The notes: generated from the sequence alone by a model not told the origin. A DNA stretch of 64,000 bases from Tenuibacillus multivorans (GCF_900103915.1 NZ_FNIG01000009.1:59508-123507), one strand, 5' to 3'; shown: positions 42,732-53,229, counted from the first letter of the stretch. Program-made: numbers and translations.

Positions 42732-43457
42732 TTATTTTCCGAAAATTACTTTAATCGCTTCAGGCAAATCTTTTTGCCACTGTTTCCATGTATGTTTTCC
42801 TTCTAATTCCTTATAGGTATAATGCTCGACCTTTTCTTTCAATATTTCTTGTAAAGCTCGGTTGGGTGAGAGAAAGTCATCCTGAGTGCCTTTAGTGGTT
42901 GGTACCTCAGTTTCTTCTAGTCCAATCGTATGATAGATCGTCATATTTTTAATCGCGTCTGAGTTTTTGACGGCAGCGATTACAGTATCATCCACATAAG
43001 GTGACTGCATAATGATTTTTCCAAAGTTATTTGGATATTTTAAAGCTGTCATGAGAGCTACTGTTCCACCTAAGGAATCTCCCATTAGGACTCGACTAGA
43101 ACCAACATGATAGCTTGGTAGCTCCTCATCTAGTAATGGTAGAACTTCATAACACAAAAATTTGACATATGCTTCATTATTTTCGCCACCTGGATGGTAT
43201 TTATCCCAACGATCATAACGGTCTTTATAATGTATCCCAGCAAAAATTGTATTTTCAATCTCATCTTTTTCGTGAAGTCGATCACTTAATGTTGCGATTC
43301 GTCCTAGTTGAAAATAATCATTTCCATCCTGCATGATACAAATATGATATTTATATAATGATGAATAATTTTCTGGTCTAAATATTTTGACGGTAAGTGT
43401 TTCATTTAGATATTGACTGTCGATGACTTTGTCTATCATTGTTCCCTTACGTGCCAC
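42732..43457 (-). CDS. yjcH: Esterase family protein YjcH
   Basis: 241 residues from GTG at 43457 (GGAGG 8 nt upstream). Alpha/beta hydrolase of the esterase D / enterochelin esterase kind: HICIMQDGNDYF, HPGGENNEAYVKFLCYEVLP, nucleophile Ser in MGDSLGGTVAL, terminal His in LEGKHTWKQWQ. Cytoplasmic; substrate unknown. Confidence 0.9.
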   Translation of the reverse strand: MARKGTMIDKVIDSQYLNETLTVKIFRPENYSSLYKYHICIMQDGNDYFQLGRIATLSDRLHEKDEIENTIFAGIHYKDRYDRWDKYHPGGENNEAYVKFLCYEVLPLLDEELPSYHVGSSRVLMGDSLGGTVALMTALKYPNNFGKIIMQSPYVDDTVIAAVKNSDAIKNMTIYHTIGLEETEVPTTKGTQDDFLSPNRALQEILKEKVEHYTYKELEGKHTWKQWQKDLPEAIKVIFGK

Positions 43458-43616
43458 GTTCAAAACCTCCATATTTTAGGTAAACGATATCTAGTAATTT
43501 TATAATATATTATTATTTTATCACAATTACAGGGTTTGGCTAATGTTATATACTGAAGCGGATTTTGAATTTTATGAAAACTAAATGATATAATAAATTC
43601 AAAGGAGGAACACATT

Positions 43617-44174
43617 ATGACAGTTGATTCACATATACAAAGTCATGAAGTAGAAAATGCTGCACGTCGCCGTCTTACTGAACGTGGTGTTACGAATAGA
43701 GATATTGCAGAGATTGTTTACATGATGCAAAGTCCTTATCATCAATCATTAACGATGGAAGAATGCATTGAAAGTGTAGATAAAGTTTTAGAAAAACGTG
43801 AAATACAACACGCTATTTTGGTCGGCGTGGAATTAGATGTGTTAGCAGAAATGAACATGCTTTCAGAACCATTACAATCCTTAATTGCCCAAGATGAAGG
43901 GCTTTTTGGTGTGGATGAAACAATCGCCTTGGGAGCTGCCTTAGGTTATGGAAGTATTGCGGTGACTACTTATGGCCATTTAGATAAACAAAAGATCGGT
44001 ATCATTGAAAAATTAGATACAAAAAACGGTCTTCGCTGTCATACATTTTTAGATGATATTATTGGGAGTATAGCGGCTAATGCATCTAGTCGATTAGCCC
44101 ACCGGGAACGTGATCGACAAGATGGTATGACAGACCGAGACCTGGATATTAGGGATGAGGAAGATCGATTGTAA
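43617..44174 (+). CDS. yutG: Phosphatidylglycerophosphatase A-related protein (YutG)
   Basis: 185 residues. PgpA-like core: RRLTERGVTNRDIAEIVYMM, SLTMEECIESVDKVLEKREI, DVLAEMNMLSEPLQSLIAQD, HTFLDDIIGSIAANASSRL. The FLDD acid cluster is typical. B. subtilis YutG resembles this soluble form. A charged tail (HRERDRQDGMTDRDLDIRDE) extends the C-terminus. Role in dephosphorylating PGP is unproven for this subgroup. Confidence 0.82.
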   Translation: MTVDSHIQSHEVENAARRRLTERGVTNRDIAEIVYMMQSPYHQSLTMEECIESVDKVLEKREIQHAILVGVELDVLAEMNMLSEPLQSLIAQDEGLFGVDETIALGAALGYGSIAVTTYGHLDKQKIGIIEKLDTKNGLRCHTFLDDIIGSIAANASSRLAHRERDRQDGMTDRDLDIRDEEDRL

Positions 44175-44180
44175 TCAGTC

Positions 44181-44215
44181 GCTACGGCTATTTAAATTGC
44201 CGTAGCTTTTTATAA
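44181..44215. terminator. Terminator between yutG and pcp
   Basis: GCTACGGC pairs with GCCGTAGC across TATTTAAATT, then TTTTTAT. It reads best for yutG and overlaps the last codons of pcp. Confidence 0.85.
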
Positions 44216-44809
44216 TTTTTCTAAAGCGAGCCAAACAGCTTGTTCAAGGTCATCCTGCGACCAGCTAGATAGCTGCGGTTGCTTTAAGGCAATGTCATGC
44301 GAAGGTGGCATATGAATAAATCCTGCGCGGTAGTTATAACCATTTGTTTCACTGTGATGTAACGCATGATACATGACATTATTACATAAATATGTTCCCG
44401 CTGTATTCGAGATTGAGGCTGGCAGTCCATGGCTTTTAATATTTTCTACAATGTCTTTTATCGGTAAAGTAGAAAAATAGCCATCAGGTCCATCCTCAAT
44501 AATTTTCTCTCCATTTGGTTTATGCCCTTCATTATCTTCCGGGCCATCATTACAATTGATCGCAATCCTTTCTGGTGTCATATGTTTCCGATCCCCTGCT
44601 AAACCTAAGGCGACGACAACGTCAGGCTCAACTTCGTCAATAGCCTCAATCATTTGCTTTCCTGATTTGCTAAAATCAACCGTTAAAATACGACTAACAA
44701 TCTCATAATCATTCACCGTATTTTTGTTCAAGTTATGAGCGATTTCCATCGTCGGATTGGTTTTAAAAGATAAGAATGGTTCAAATCCAGTTAATAATAT
44801 TTTTTTCAA
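44210..44809 (-). CDS. pcp: Pyroglutamyl-peptidase I
   Basis: 199 residues from TTG at 44809 (AAGGAG 9 nt upstream). C15 cysteine peptidase: KILLTGFEPFLSFKTNPTME start, catalytic Glu in TPERIAIN, Cys in SNTAGTYLCNNVMY and His in AGFIHMPPSHD. Removes N-terminal pyroglutamate from peptides. The pxp genes that hydrolyse 5-oxoproline are 7 kb away in the same window. Confidence 0.95.
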   Translation of the reverse strand: MKKILLTGFEPFLSFKTNPTMEIAHNLNKNTVNDYEIVSRILTVDFSKSGKQMIEAIDEVEPDVVVALGLAGDRKHMTPERIAINCNDGPEDNEGHKPNGEKIIEDGPDGYFSTLPIKDIVENIKSHGLPASISNTAGTYLCNNVMYHALHHSETNGYNYRAGFIHMPPSHDIALKQPQLSSWSQDDLEQAVWLALEKL

Positions 44810-45276
44810 AACGGAACACTCCTTATTTTGTATATAAATCGTGCTTATTAAGTAAACGGTATGAAACATCTAATATCATTCCAAAAAATGTAATGATAGA
44901 AGGTTTATTTTACTGTCTTAGGTCACAATAATAATTTTCTTTTAATATTAGATAGTTCTTTCTTTTCATTTTTTATTATGAATAATGGATAAATTGTGAT
45001 TTACGGTTATTTCTTACCATGGAATGATTTGGCAAAGTAAAGGATTATAGTAAATCTATCATATGTCTAGTAAACGCCTATGATACTATTCTATCAATTT
45101 GGAATATTCAGAATTTATTTCGACATGACGTGACATAAACTGAGGGCCACTATCTATTATATTAACACTAACAACCAAGATTCTACACGAAAAAAATTAA
45201 TAGAAAGGAGGGAAAGTAGTATCCCCTCATCTGTAGAATAAGCCTATGTTTTTAAAATTTGGGAGGAGGAATTTAA
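44810..45276. other. Intergenic region before the subtilase
   Basis: About 470 bp, AT-rich. A perfect ribosome site, AAAGGAGGG at 45204-45212, is followed by no start codon within 12 nt. A 12-codon ORF (ATG at 45247) overlaps the subtilase SD. TATTAT/TATATT elements near 45156-45165 may be the promoter. No array or CRISPR seen. Confidence 0.35.
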
Positions 45277-48200
45277 TTGAGTAGATGGTTAAGTATTGTC
45301 ATCTCTTTTTCGATGGTAATGGCTATTCTAACACCAAGTTTAACCTTCGCAGATTCTACTAGCCTACATGATTCTTTTAAAGACCTTAATCGCATCTCTG
45401 AATCCAAAATCAGTGATCGTTTAAGTGAAGAGTTCAAGAATGATGATAAGGTTAAGTTCTTAGTTAAATTTAGTGAAAAAGCAGATGTCAAAGCGGCAGC
45501 TAATAAAGCTGAGCAGAAAGCAAGTTTATCCTCAAGTAACGTTGAACATGCCAAACGTTCAGCAGTTATCTCTGAGTTAAAGTATACAGCCATTTCTTCT
45601 CAGGCTAATGTGAAGGAATTTTTGAATGAACAAATGGAGAAAGGATCCGTTGATGATTTTCGTTCCTATCATATCGTTAACGGTATGGCTGTAACAGCAA
45701 CGAAAGAAGTTGCTCAAAAGATTTCGAATTTTCCTGAGGTAGAAAAGTTACTTCCAAACGAAACACGTCAAATTAATGAAGTAACGGTTGACAAAGATGC
45801 GGAAAAAATTGAGTCCGAAATCAATAATGTAGAATGGAACATTGAACAAATCGATGCTCCAGGTGCTTGGAATATGGGCATTGATGGTTCAGGTATCGTT
45901 GTTGCTTCTATTGATACTGGTGCTGAGTGGGATCACCCAGCATTACAAGAGAAGTATCTAGGTTATGATGCAGCAACAGGTGATGTTGACCACACGTATA
46001 GTTTCTTCGATGCTGTTAATGGACAATCAGAAGCTTACGATGATCAAGGTCACGGAACTCACGTAACTGGAACCATGGTTGGTAGTGAACCAGATGGATC
46101 TAACCAGGTTGGTGTTGCTCCAGGCGCTAAATTCATTGCTGCAAAAGCATTTAGTGCAAGTGGTGGTGGATCGGACGCTGATATTTTAGCAGCGGGTGAA
46201 TGGATCCTTGCTCCAGGTGGAGATGTAACGAAAGCCCCTGATGTTGTTAACAACTCTTGGGGTGGCGGTCCTGGTTTAGATGAATGGTATCGCGATGTCG
46301 TTACTAACTGGAGAGCAGCGGAAATTTTCCCTGAATTCTCTGCTGGTAATACAAGCCTAACAAATCCAGGTGGTCCGGGATCAGTAGCTGTACCTGCAAA
46401 CTATCCTGAATCGTTTGCGACAGGTGCTACTGATAGTGACAATAACTTAGCTAGTTTCTCACTAGAAGGTCCATCCCCATACGATGAGATCAAACCAGAA
46501 ATTTCTGCACCTGGTGTGAATATTCGTTCTTCAGTACCTGGAGGCGGATATGAAGGTGGATGGAATGGAACATCAATGGCTGGTCCGGCAGTATCCGGTA
46601 CAGTAGCCTTATTATTACAGGCTAATTCAAGCCTTTCAATTGATGATATTGAAGAAATTTTAACTAATACAGCCACTCCTTTAACTAACGATGATTATCC
46701 TGAGTCTCCAAATAACGGTTTCGGTCACGGATTAGTCAATGCATCTAATGCCGTGTCTGCTGTTATGGACGGACTTGGAACGATTGAAGGGCAAGTCACT
46801 ATGGAAGGTGACGATACTGAAGCACCTACTTTTGAACACGAATCTTTTGATGAAGTTTATTCTGGAATGGATTTAGACTTAAACATTTCAGCTAGTGACA
46901 ATGTTAGCGTTACATCAGTAACAGTTGACTACGTCAATGAAGATGGAGTTGAAGGTTCGATTGAGGCAACGAGATCCTCTGGTGACTTCCGTTCTGGAGA
47001 GTATGTTGCGACGATTCCAGGTGAAGATATCGTTGAAGGAGAATTAACATATTCTATCACCGTTAATGACTTCGGGAATAACGAAGTGACAAGTGAAGAA
47101 TATGCAGTAAGTGTCGAATCAGGTATTTCAGTAGGATATTCACATGATTTTGAAACTGAACCTACTGGATGGACTGTTTTTGGAGAAGAAGTTAGCTGGA
47201 ATCGTGGTATTCCAACTGCTGGTCCAGAAGAGGCGGTATCTGGTGAAAACGTTTATGCGACAAACCTAGACGGTGATTACAATAATAGTGAAAACTCAAC
47301 ATTAGTTATGCCACCAATTGACTTACCAGAGGGTGAATCATACCTTCAGTTCGATAATTGGTACAATATCGAAGATGGATGGGATTATGGACATGTCTTT
47401 GTATCTACAGACATGGAGAACTGGACTTCCCTATTAGAAATCACCGGTGAACATGAAGAATGGCATTCAACAGAGGTTGATCTTTCAGAATATGCAGGTG
47501 AACGCATATATATCGGATTCAATTTAGACTCAGACTCTATTGTTACAAGAACTGGTTGGTATATTGATGATGTTACTTTATCAGATACGTCTATCTCTAG
47601 AGCATCAATCATGCCAACAGATCTTATTGCATCTCCAGAAAAAGATAAGCCAATGACTAAGAAAAATGCAGAAAGAGTGGATCCATCTGAAATTCAACCA
47701 CTAATGGTTAAAGAGGAAGTTTCAAATGATTCGTCGTCCGCTGTTAAAAACGAAACTTCTAATCTACCACTTGATGCTGAAGTAAGAGTGCTAGAGTCTG
47801 AACGTTCAGTAGCTACTAACCCGGCAGATGGAAGCTATTCGTTCGTACATCCTGCAGGTGACTTTACACTTGTTGCGGATGCGTATGGCTTCAGCTCTGA
47901 AGAACAGTCTGTAAGCCTAGGAGCTGACGAAACAGTAACCGCAAACTTCGTGCTAGAGGAGTTACCTCAAGCAACGATTAACGGTACTGTGACAAGTGCT
48001 AACTCAGGTAACGCTATTGAAGGCGCAACACTTCTATTAGTAGAAGATGCAAATGTTGAGCCAGTGGAAACAGATGCTAATGGTAACTATAACCTAACAG
48101 CTTATGAAGGAACTTATACGTTAAAAGTCTTCGCTCAAGGATTCCATGGAACGGAAATGGAAGTAACATTTGACGAGGACAAAGAAGTTAACATCGAATT

Positions 48201-49671
48201 AGAGCCATTCTTCACTTATCCTGGTGGAGAGATTGGTTACGACGATGGCACTGCCGAAAATGCTCGTGCATTCTATGATGCAGGCAATAAATGGGCGGTT
48301 AAAATGTCATTGCCTGAAGGTGAAGATCAAGCAATCGTAACGGATGGTGTGTTCCAATTCCACGGAACGGACTGGCCTACTCCAGGCGGCACTGAATTTG
48401 CAGTTGAGGTTTGGGATGCTAGTGGTTCTGATGGTTTACCAGGCGAAAAACTCGCTGGACCAATTGATGCTGAGGCGATTCGTGACTTAGGTCAATGGAC
48501 TATCGTTGATTTACGCGAACACAGCATCCAAGTTGATGGTGACTTCTACATGGTTTACGTCCAAACAGACGCTAACCCTGATGTCCCAGGTCTAGCAACT
48601 GACGAAAATGGACCATATGCTGAAAGAAGTTTCCAATCTGTAGGTGGTGCATGGTCGCAATCACCTGCAGATGAAGGTAACTACATGATAAGAGCACGCG
48701 TAGATTATGCAGTTGAAGATGTAGCGATTACGTCACCTTCTGATGGATTAATCACGAATGAAGCAGCTGTTAACGTAGAGGGTACGGCATCGCCAACTAC
48801 AACTGTTTCTTTACAAAACAATGGTGAAGAAGTAGATGCTGTAGAAATTGGTGACGATGGTACGTTTAACATTCCTGTTGAATTATCAGAGGGTGAAAAC
48901 GTATTTAAAGCTATCAATATGGTGAATGGTGAACAAGCTGGTGAATCAGAAGAAACCACAGTCACACTTGATACGGCTGCACCTGAACTGACCATTGACA
49001 ATCCTGCTGATGGTGACATGTTAAACCGTGAAACGGTCACAGTTGAAGGTGAAATTACGGATGATCATTTAGATTACGTTGAGGTTAATGGCCAGGCGGC
49101 TACAGTCGAAAATGGTCAATACTCTAAGCGTATTATTCTAAATGAAGGTGAAAATGTCATCGATGTTGCAGCATTTGACCTTGCAGGTAACTCCACTTCA
49201 CAAAGTATAACGGTTGAAGCGGATTATACAGCACCTGTTATTGAAAACCTATTACCAACTGAAGATCAAACGGTACAAGCAGGTGAAACGGTCATGATTG
49301 AGTTTGACAGTGAGGCTGATTTAGATGCTACATTCTCCATCTTCATGCCTCTAACAAATAATATTCAAAATGCGACTGAGTTACCAATGATGGAAACTGA
49401 AGAAGGCCACTATGTTGGTTACTGGACAGCGCCACTAGGTTTAGAAGCTGAAGGTGCCGTCATTCAAGTAACAGCAGTGGATGAATTTGGTAACGAAACC
49501 CGTGCCGAAGCTGAAGGTAAAATTACTGTTGTTGAAGATGACGGTCCAGGTAATGGAAACGGCAATGGTAATGGCAAAGGTAACGGAAACAATGGTAATG
49601 GCCAAGGAAAAGGCAGCAATAATGGACAGGGACATGGTGCCCAAAATGAAAACGGCATTGGCAATAACTAA
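45277..49671 (+). CDS. bpr: Secreted subtilase, bacillopeptidase F-like, multidomain
   Basis: 1464 residues from TTG (GGGAGGAGG upstream). Signal peptide 1-25, inhibitor I9 propeptide, S8 catalytic domain with Asp213 (SIDTGAEWDHP), His259 (GHGTHVTGTM) and Ser433 (NGTSMAGPAV). Then a module at about 620-770 with GWYIDDVTLSD like those in M6 peptidases, carboxypeptidase-regulatory-like repeats near 830-985, two bacterial Ig-like repeats at about 1147-1320 and a Gly/Asn/Lys tail from 1424. No LPXTG anchor. Length and architecture fit bacillopeptidase F (about 1430 residues). Extracellular protein degradation. Confidence 0.92.
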   Translation: MSRWLSIVISFSMVMAILTPSLTFADSTSLHDSFKDLNRISESKISDRLSEEFKNDDKVKFLVKFSEKADVKAAANKAEQKASLSSSNVEHAKRSAVISELKYTAISSQANVKEFLNEQMEKGSVDDFRSYHIVNGMAVTATKEVAQKISNFPEVEKLLPNETRQINEVTVDKDAEKIESEINNVEWNIEQIDAPGAWNMGIDGSGIVVASIDTGAEWDHPALQEKYLGYDAATGDVDHTYSFFDAVNGQSEAYDDQGHGTHVTGTMVGSEPDGSNQVGVAPGAKFIAAKAFSASGGGSDADILAAGEWILAPGGDVTKAPDVVNNSWGGGPGLDEWYRDVVTNWRAAEIFPEFSAGNTSLTNPGGPGSVAVPANYPESFATGATDSDNNLASFSLEGPSPYDEIKPEISAPGVNIRSSVPGGGYEGGWNGTSMAGPAVSGTVALLLQANSSLSIDDIEEILTNTATPLTNDDYPESPNNGFGHGLVNASNAVSAVMDGLGTIEGQVTMEGDDTEAPTFEHESFDEVYSGMDLDLNISASDNVSVTSVTVDYVNEDGVEGSIEATRSSGDFRSGEYVATIPGEDIVEGELTYSITVNDFGNNEVTSEEYAVSVESGISVGYSHDFETEPTGWTVFGEEVSWNRGIPTAGPEEAVSGENVYATNLDGDYNNSENSTLVMPPIDLPEGESYLQFDNWYNIEDGWDYGHVFVSTDMENWTSLLEITGEHEEWHSTEVDLSEYAGERIYIGFNLDSDSIVTRTGWYIDDVTLSDTSISRASIMPTDLIASPEKDKPMTKKNAERVDPSEIQPLMVKEEVSNDSSSAVKNETSNLPLDAEVRVLESERSVATNPADGSYSFVHPAGDFTLVADAYGFSSEEQSVSLGADETVTANFVLEELPQATINGTVTSANSGNAIEGATLLLVEDANVEPVETDANGNYNLTAYEGTYTLKVFAQGFHGTEMEVTFDEDKEVNIELEPFFTYPGGEIGYDDGTAENARAFYDAGNKWAVKMSLPEGEDQAIVTDGVFQFHGTDWPTPGGTEFAVEVWDASGSDGLPGEKLAGPIDAEAIRDLGQWTIVDLREHSIQVDGDFYMVYVQTDANPDVPGLATDENGPYAERSFQSVGGAWSQSPADEGNYMIRARVDYAVEDVAITSPSDGLITNEAAVNVEGTASPTTTVSLQNNGEEVDAVEIGDDGTFNIPVELSEGENVFKAINMVNGEQAGESEETTVTLDTAAPELTIDNPADGDMLNRETVTVEGEITDDHLDYVEVNGQAATVENGQYSKRIILNEGENVIDVAAFDLAGNSTSQSITVEADYTAPVIENLLPTEDQTVQAGETVMIEFDSEADLDATFSIFMPLTNNIQNATELPMMETEEGHYVGYWTAPLGLEAEGAVIQVTAVDEFGNETRAEAEGKITVVEDDGPGNGNGNGNGKGNGNNGNGQGKGSNNGQGHGAQNENGIGNN

Positions 49672-49687
49672 TTGTTACCGGTAAACG

Positions 49688-49722
49688 AAGGGTGAAGAAG
49701 CAGATGCTTCTTCACCCTTTTT
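49688..49722 (+). terminator. Terminator of the subtilase gene
   Basis: AAGGGTGAAGAAGC pairs perfectly with GCTTCTTCACCCTT, followed by Ts. Confidence 0.95.
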
Positions 49723-49826
49723 ATTGACTCGTTTCGTTGGGCATCATTAAACCATTTTCAATAGATACAGAATGAAAATGAGTATGTTAAAATATAACTA
49801 ATTGTATGCATAATGGGGGAATAGGC

Positions 49827-50216
49827 ATGAGCGAGTATATAAAAATAGAAACCGTTCGATTACAACGGAAAAAAGCCGAGCTATTAACGAAATTAGGTGA
49901 ATCTATTTATTATCAATATCGTATTGGTAATTTATATAGCGAAGAGCTAAAGGAAATTGGTGAACAGATTGCAAGTTTGGATCAGCAATTATATCAATAT
50001 TATATAAAGGAAAATAGTGAAAGAACGAATTTAGGCCACCGGTGTGTATGTGGTCATTTAGCCGAACGTCACAATACATATTGTTCTGAATGTGGCAGAA
50101 AGCTAGAATTTCCTGAGGAAGAGGAACAAGAAAAATGTGATGAATGCGGGAATGAAGTTAATTCACAAGTTCAGTTCTGTCATGCTTGTGGTACAAGACA
50201 GGGGGTATCGCGATAG
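49827..50216 (+). CDS. Double zinc-ribbon protein
   Basis: 129 residues from ATG at 49827 (GGGGGAATAGG upstream). A helical N-terminus (about 1-70), then two zinc ribbons: CVCGHLAERHNTYCSECG and CDECGNEVNSQVQFCHACG. No TM. The stop overlaps the start of the next gene (TAGTG), so the pair is translationally coupled. Function unknown; perhaps a partner of the membrane zinc-ribbon protein that follows. Confidence 0.8.
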   Translation: MSEYIKIETVRLQRKKAELLTKLGESIYYQYRIGNLYSEELKEIGEQIASLDQQLYQYYIKENSERTNLGHRCVCGHLAERHNTYCSECGRKLEFPEEEEQEKCDECGNEVNSQVQFCHACGTRQGVSR

Positions 50217-51784
50217 TGTTTTATTGCACAAAATGTGGTACCGCCAACTCGAGAAAAGCTAACTATTGCATTCACGACGGTTACCCCTTACATAAACCTG
50301 AAGCTCATTTTAATATCAATCATATAGACACCATTTCCTGTGACAACTGTGGTGCGGATCGTATGCATGGGGCTATCTATTGTCATGCTTGTGGCGAAAC
50401 TTATGAGCATATTAGGACAAGAGAGGTTGATCATTCTAAAGCGTCAATTCCATTTAAAAAAAATGATGTTAAGCAAGGTTTGATTAAAACGTTTCCTTTC
50501 GCTATATTAGCCGTTCTTATTTTATGGTTTGGGAGTTATTTATCGTTAAACGATGTGCAACCGACCAATTTTGACCATTCCGAAATTAATCCAGAGGTTG
50601 AATTAGTTAATCAGTATAGGTTTATGATTGATCGGTACGAACAGATGAATTTACAAGCCAAAGGTGACAATCGTACATTTCGGATGGGTGAATCGACTGA
50701 GGATAGAGTATCCAGTCTGTCGCCAGTGGATGTTATGATGCTTTCTAATCTAGCCAGTGTTCATTTAACGTATCAAAATGATTCGGTTTCAGGTGATCCT
50801 GAATTGGTAAGAAATCAAGAGTCTAGGGCAGGGTTAGTCTATTATTTGTTTTTGGCGATGTTATCGATTGCGATAGCTGGATTTATATACATGAAATGGG
50901 CTCGACTATCGAACTGGAAAGCTATAATAACACATCTATTATCATTTGGTTTATGGTATTCCGTAATCATTTTCTTAATCAGTCTTATGGTTACTTATTC
51001 AAGTGAGGATGCTAATTTTGAAGTAACCTATTCTTATTCTTACATTTCAATAGATGCACTATGGACAAGTTTTATTATTAGCTTGGTTGCCTTATCTTTC
51101 GTGTTTTTATATCAAAGGCATATAAGGTTCCCTCATTGGTTAAGGGCTGTTCGGTTAAGCTTGACAACGTTTATGATACTTATACTCGTATTTCTCGGTG
51201 TGACGACCGTTTTCTATTTGACAAAACTACAATCCGTACAGGCTTTTGAGATGCTACAAGGTATACCATTAGTCTCATCACTTGTCATTATTGCTCAAGT
51301 AGCGGTTATTTTATTGAATTTAGTATTTATGAATTCATTCCAATTTTCAGCTAAAGGTGATATATCTGAGGCTATGAGCTATCACTTGATTCAAAAAATT
51401 AATGGTGATGCGATGCCTGAAGAGTGGTTCCAAGGGTTTATGATGATTGAAGGGCTGTTATGGGCCCTGGTAGGAATCGCTTTTATTATTTTGCTTTGGG
51501 TATCTTATAGACTAAGCACTTTAACATTAGTTAATCGGCTGAAACAAGTAATTATTTATAGCTTAAGCTTTACATTCGTTATGACACTCATAAGTAGAGG
51601 AGCGACAATGTATTTTGAAAACCTTACACCCGATTATGATGGTTGGTATGAAATTGGTTTCGGCACGTTACAAACGTTAGTCACTTTTTTTGTCATCACG
51701 TTTGTTATAACATTGCTTGGTTCTTTCCTATTTACTAAGGTAAGAAGTGGTGATAAACATGAACAAACGGATTTGGCCGCTTAA
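50216..51784 (+). CDS. Zinc-ribbon polytopic membrane protein
   Basis: 522 residues from GTG at 50216, overlapping the previous stop by one base. N-terminal ribbons FYCTKCGTANSRKANYC and CDNCGADRMHGAIYCHACG (about 1-70), a TM helix at about 96-113, an external loop, and seven or so further helices. A cytosolic zinc module fused to a membrane domain; no family recognised beyond that. pxpB starts within its last 26 bp, so it may be co-expressed with the 5-oxoprolinase genes. Confidence 0.75.
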   Translation: MFYCTKCGTANSRKANYCIHDGYPLHKPEAHFNINHIDTISCDNCGADRMHGAIYCHACGETYEHIRTREVDHSKASIPFKKNDVKQGLIKTFPFAILAVLILWFGSYLSLNDVQPTNFDHSEINPEVELVNQYRFMIDRYEQMNLQAKGDNRTFRMGESTEDRVSSLSPVDVMMLSNLASVHLTYQNDSVSGDPELVRNQESRAGLVYYLFLAMLSIAIAGFIYMKWARLSNWKAIITHLLSFGLWYSVIIFLISLMVTYSSEDANFEVTYSYSYISIDALWTSFIISLVALSFVFLYQRHIRFPHWLRAVRLSLTTFMILILVFLGVTTVFYLTKLQSVQAFEMLQGIPLVSSLVIIAQVAVILLNLVFMNSFQFSAKGDISEAMSYHLIQKINGDAMPEEWFQGFMMIEGLLWALVGIAFIILLWVSYRLSTLTLVNRLKQVIIYSLSFTFVMTLISRGATMYFENLTPDYDGWYEIGFGTLQTLVTFFVITFVITLLGSFLFTKVRSGDKHEQTDLAA

Positions 51785-52472
51785 TGATCGGGCGATTACC
51801 GTTTCATTTGGTGAGGAGATAGATGTTCAAATTAATCTTAGGGTTCAGCAATTATTTAGCAGTTTAAAAAGGGAATCATACCCTTTTATTGTCGATATGG
51901 TCCCAACCTATACGAACCTGACCATCTACTTTGATCCTCAGAAGATTAATTTTAAAGATATGCAACAATTAATCGAAGAAGCTCTAAATGACATGCATGA
52001 ACATCCCGTTTCGATTGAATCTAAGCTCGTTCATATTCCGGTCTATTATAACGGGCCAGAGTTAGAACGAGTGGCTAAACAGAACCAGCTTACTGAAGAT
52101 GATGTGATGCGTATACACGGGAGAGAAGATTATCTCATATATATGATTGGATTTTTACCAGGTTTTCCGTATTTAGGTGGTTTGGATGAACGTATTGCGA
52201 CACCACGATTAGATGAACCCAAGTCACAGGTTGAAGCTGGAAGTGTTGGTGTTGCGAATCAGCAAACAGGCATATATCCGATTCAGTCACCGGGTGGATG
52301 GAATATTATTGGTCATACGCCTGTTAACATTTTTGACAGTCAAAAGGAGCAACCCTTCATGTTTCAAGCTGGTGATTACATCCAATTTTATCCTGTTGAT
52401 CGAAAAACTTACGACCATATCATAAATGATGACCAATATCAGCCGAAAATGGAGTGGTATCATGCCAATTGA
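51759..52472 (+). CDS. pxpB: 5-oxoprolinase subunit PxpB (KipI family)
   Basis: 237 residues from ATG at 51759. PxpB/KipI hallmarks: GEEIDVQINLRVQQL, YLIYMIGFLPGFPYLGGLD, TPRLDEPKSQVEAGSVGVAN, and SPGGWNIIGHTP. With PxpA and PxpC it forms the ATP-dependent 5-oxoprolinase. In B. subtilis the homolog KipI also inhibits KinA. Overlaps both neighbours (26 bp with the upstream gene, 11 bp with pxpA). Confidence 0.94.
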   Translation: MNKRIWPLNDRAITVSFGEEIDVQINLRVQQLFSSLKRESYPFIVDMVPTYTNLTIYFDPQKINFKDMQQLIEEALNDMHEHPVSIESKLVHIPVYYNGPELERVAKQNQLTEDDVMRIHGREDYLIYMIGFLPGFPYLGGLDERIATPRLDEPKSQVEAGSVGVANQQTGIYPIQSPGGWNIIGHTPVNIFDSQKEQPFMFQAGDYIQFYPVDRKTYDHIINDDQYQPKMEWYHAN

Positions 52473-53217
52473 TTTAAATGCAGATTTAGGTGAAGGTTTT
52501 GGACAGTATACGATAGGTAACGACCATGAACTGTTGAAAGTGGTGAGTTCAGCTAATATCGCTTGTGGTTTTCACGCTGGTGACTATAGAACTATACCTG
52601 AAACGATAAAACAAGCTCAAACAAATGGGGTTGCTATCGGAGCGCATCCCGGTTTCCCTGACCTTCAAGGTTTTGGGAGAAGAGCGATGAACTTAGATCA
52701 TGATGAAATTTATGATTTAATCCTCTATCAATTAGGGGCTTTTTATAGTTTTGCAAAAGTACAAAATGAACGTATTCAGCATGTAAAACCGCATGGAGCC
52801 CTATATAATCTCGCTAATCAAGAAAAAGCGGTAGCGGAAGTCATTTCACAGGCAGTTTATGATTTTGATCCGAACATAAAACTTTATGGCCTCAGTAAGA
52901 GTTATCTCGTTCAAGCTGGGGAAAATGTTGGTTTAGATGTCAAAAAGGAAGCGTTTGCTGACCGAACATATACGGATGAAGGTTTGTTAATGCCAAGAAC
53001 AGAAAAACAAGCCGTAAAAGGTGAAACAGAGGATATTTTAAAACAAGCTTTCATGATTGTTCAACAACAACAGGTTATTTCGGCTTCTGGGAAAGTCATC
53101 GAGCTTGAAGCGGATACGATCTGTTTACACGGTGATACACTAAATGCGGTTAACCATGCCAAAGCGGTTAGAGAAGCATTTGAGAATGCAGGTATCCATG
53201 TTTCATCATTTCAATAG
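52462..53217 (+). CDS. pxpA: 5-oxoprolinase subunit PxpA (LamB/YcsF)
   Basis: 251 residues from ATG at 52462 (ATGGAGTGG upstream, inside pxpB). LamB/YcsF start IDLNADLGEGFGQYTIGND, then SANIACGFHAGDYRTI, GAHPGFPDLQGFGRR, VKPHGALYN and CLHGDTLNAV. Hydrolase component that opens 5-oxoproline to glutamate. Confidence 0.96.
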   Translation: MPIDLNADLGEGFGQYTIGNDHELLKVVSSANIACGFHAGDYRTIPETIKQAQTNGVAIGAHPGFPDLQGFGRRAMNLDHDEIYDLILYQLGAFYSFAKVQNERIQHVKPHGALYNLANQEKAVAEVISQAVYDFDPNIKLYGLSKSYLVQAGENVGLDVKKEAFADRTYTDEGLLMPRTEKQAVKGETEDILKQAFMIVQQQQVISASGKVIELEADTICLHGDTLNAVNHAKAVREAFENAGIHVSSFQ

Positions 53218-53229
53218 AAGGATGGTTTC

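Noticed and set aside
45204..45212. Orphan AAAGGAGGG ribosome site upstream of the subtilase
   Set aside because: No ATG, GTG or TTG within 12 nt downstream, so no gene was called.
49441..49684. Antisense and out-of-frame ORFs at the subtilase C-terminus
   Set aside because: Shadows of the Gly/Asn repeat; no start signals and low-complexity composition.
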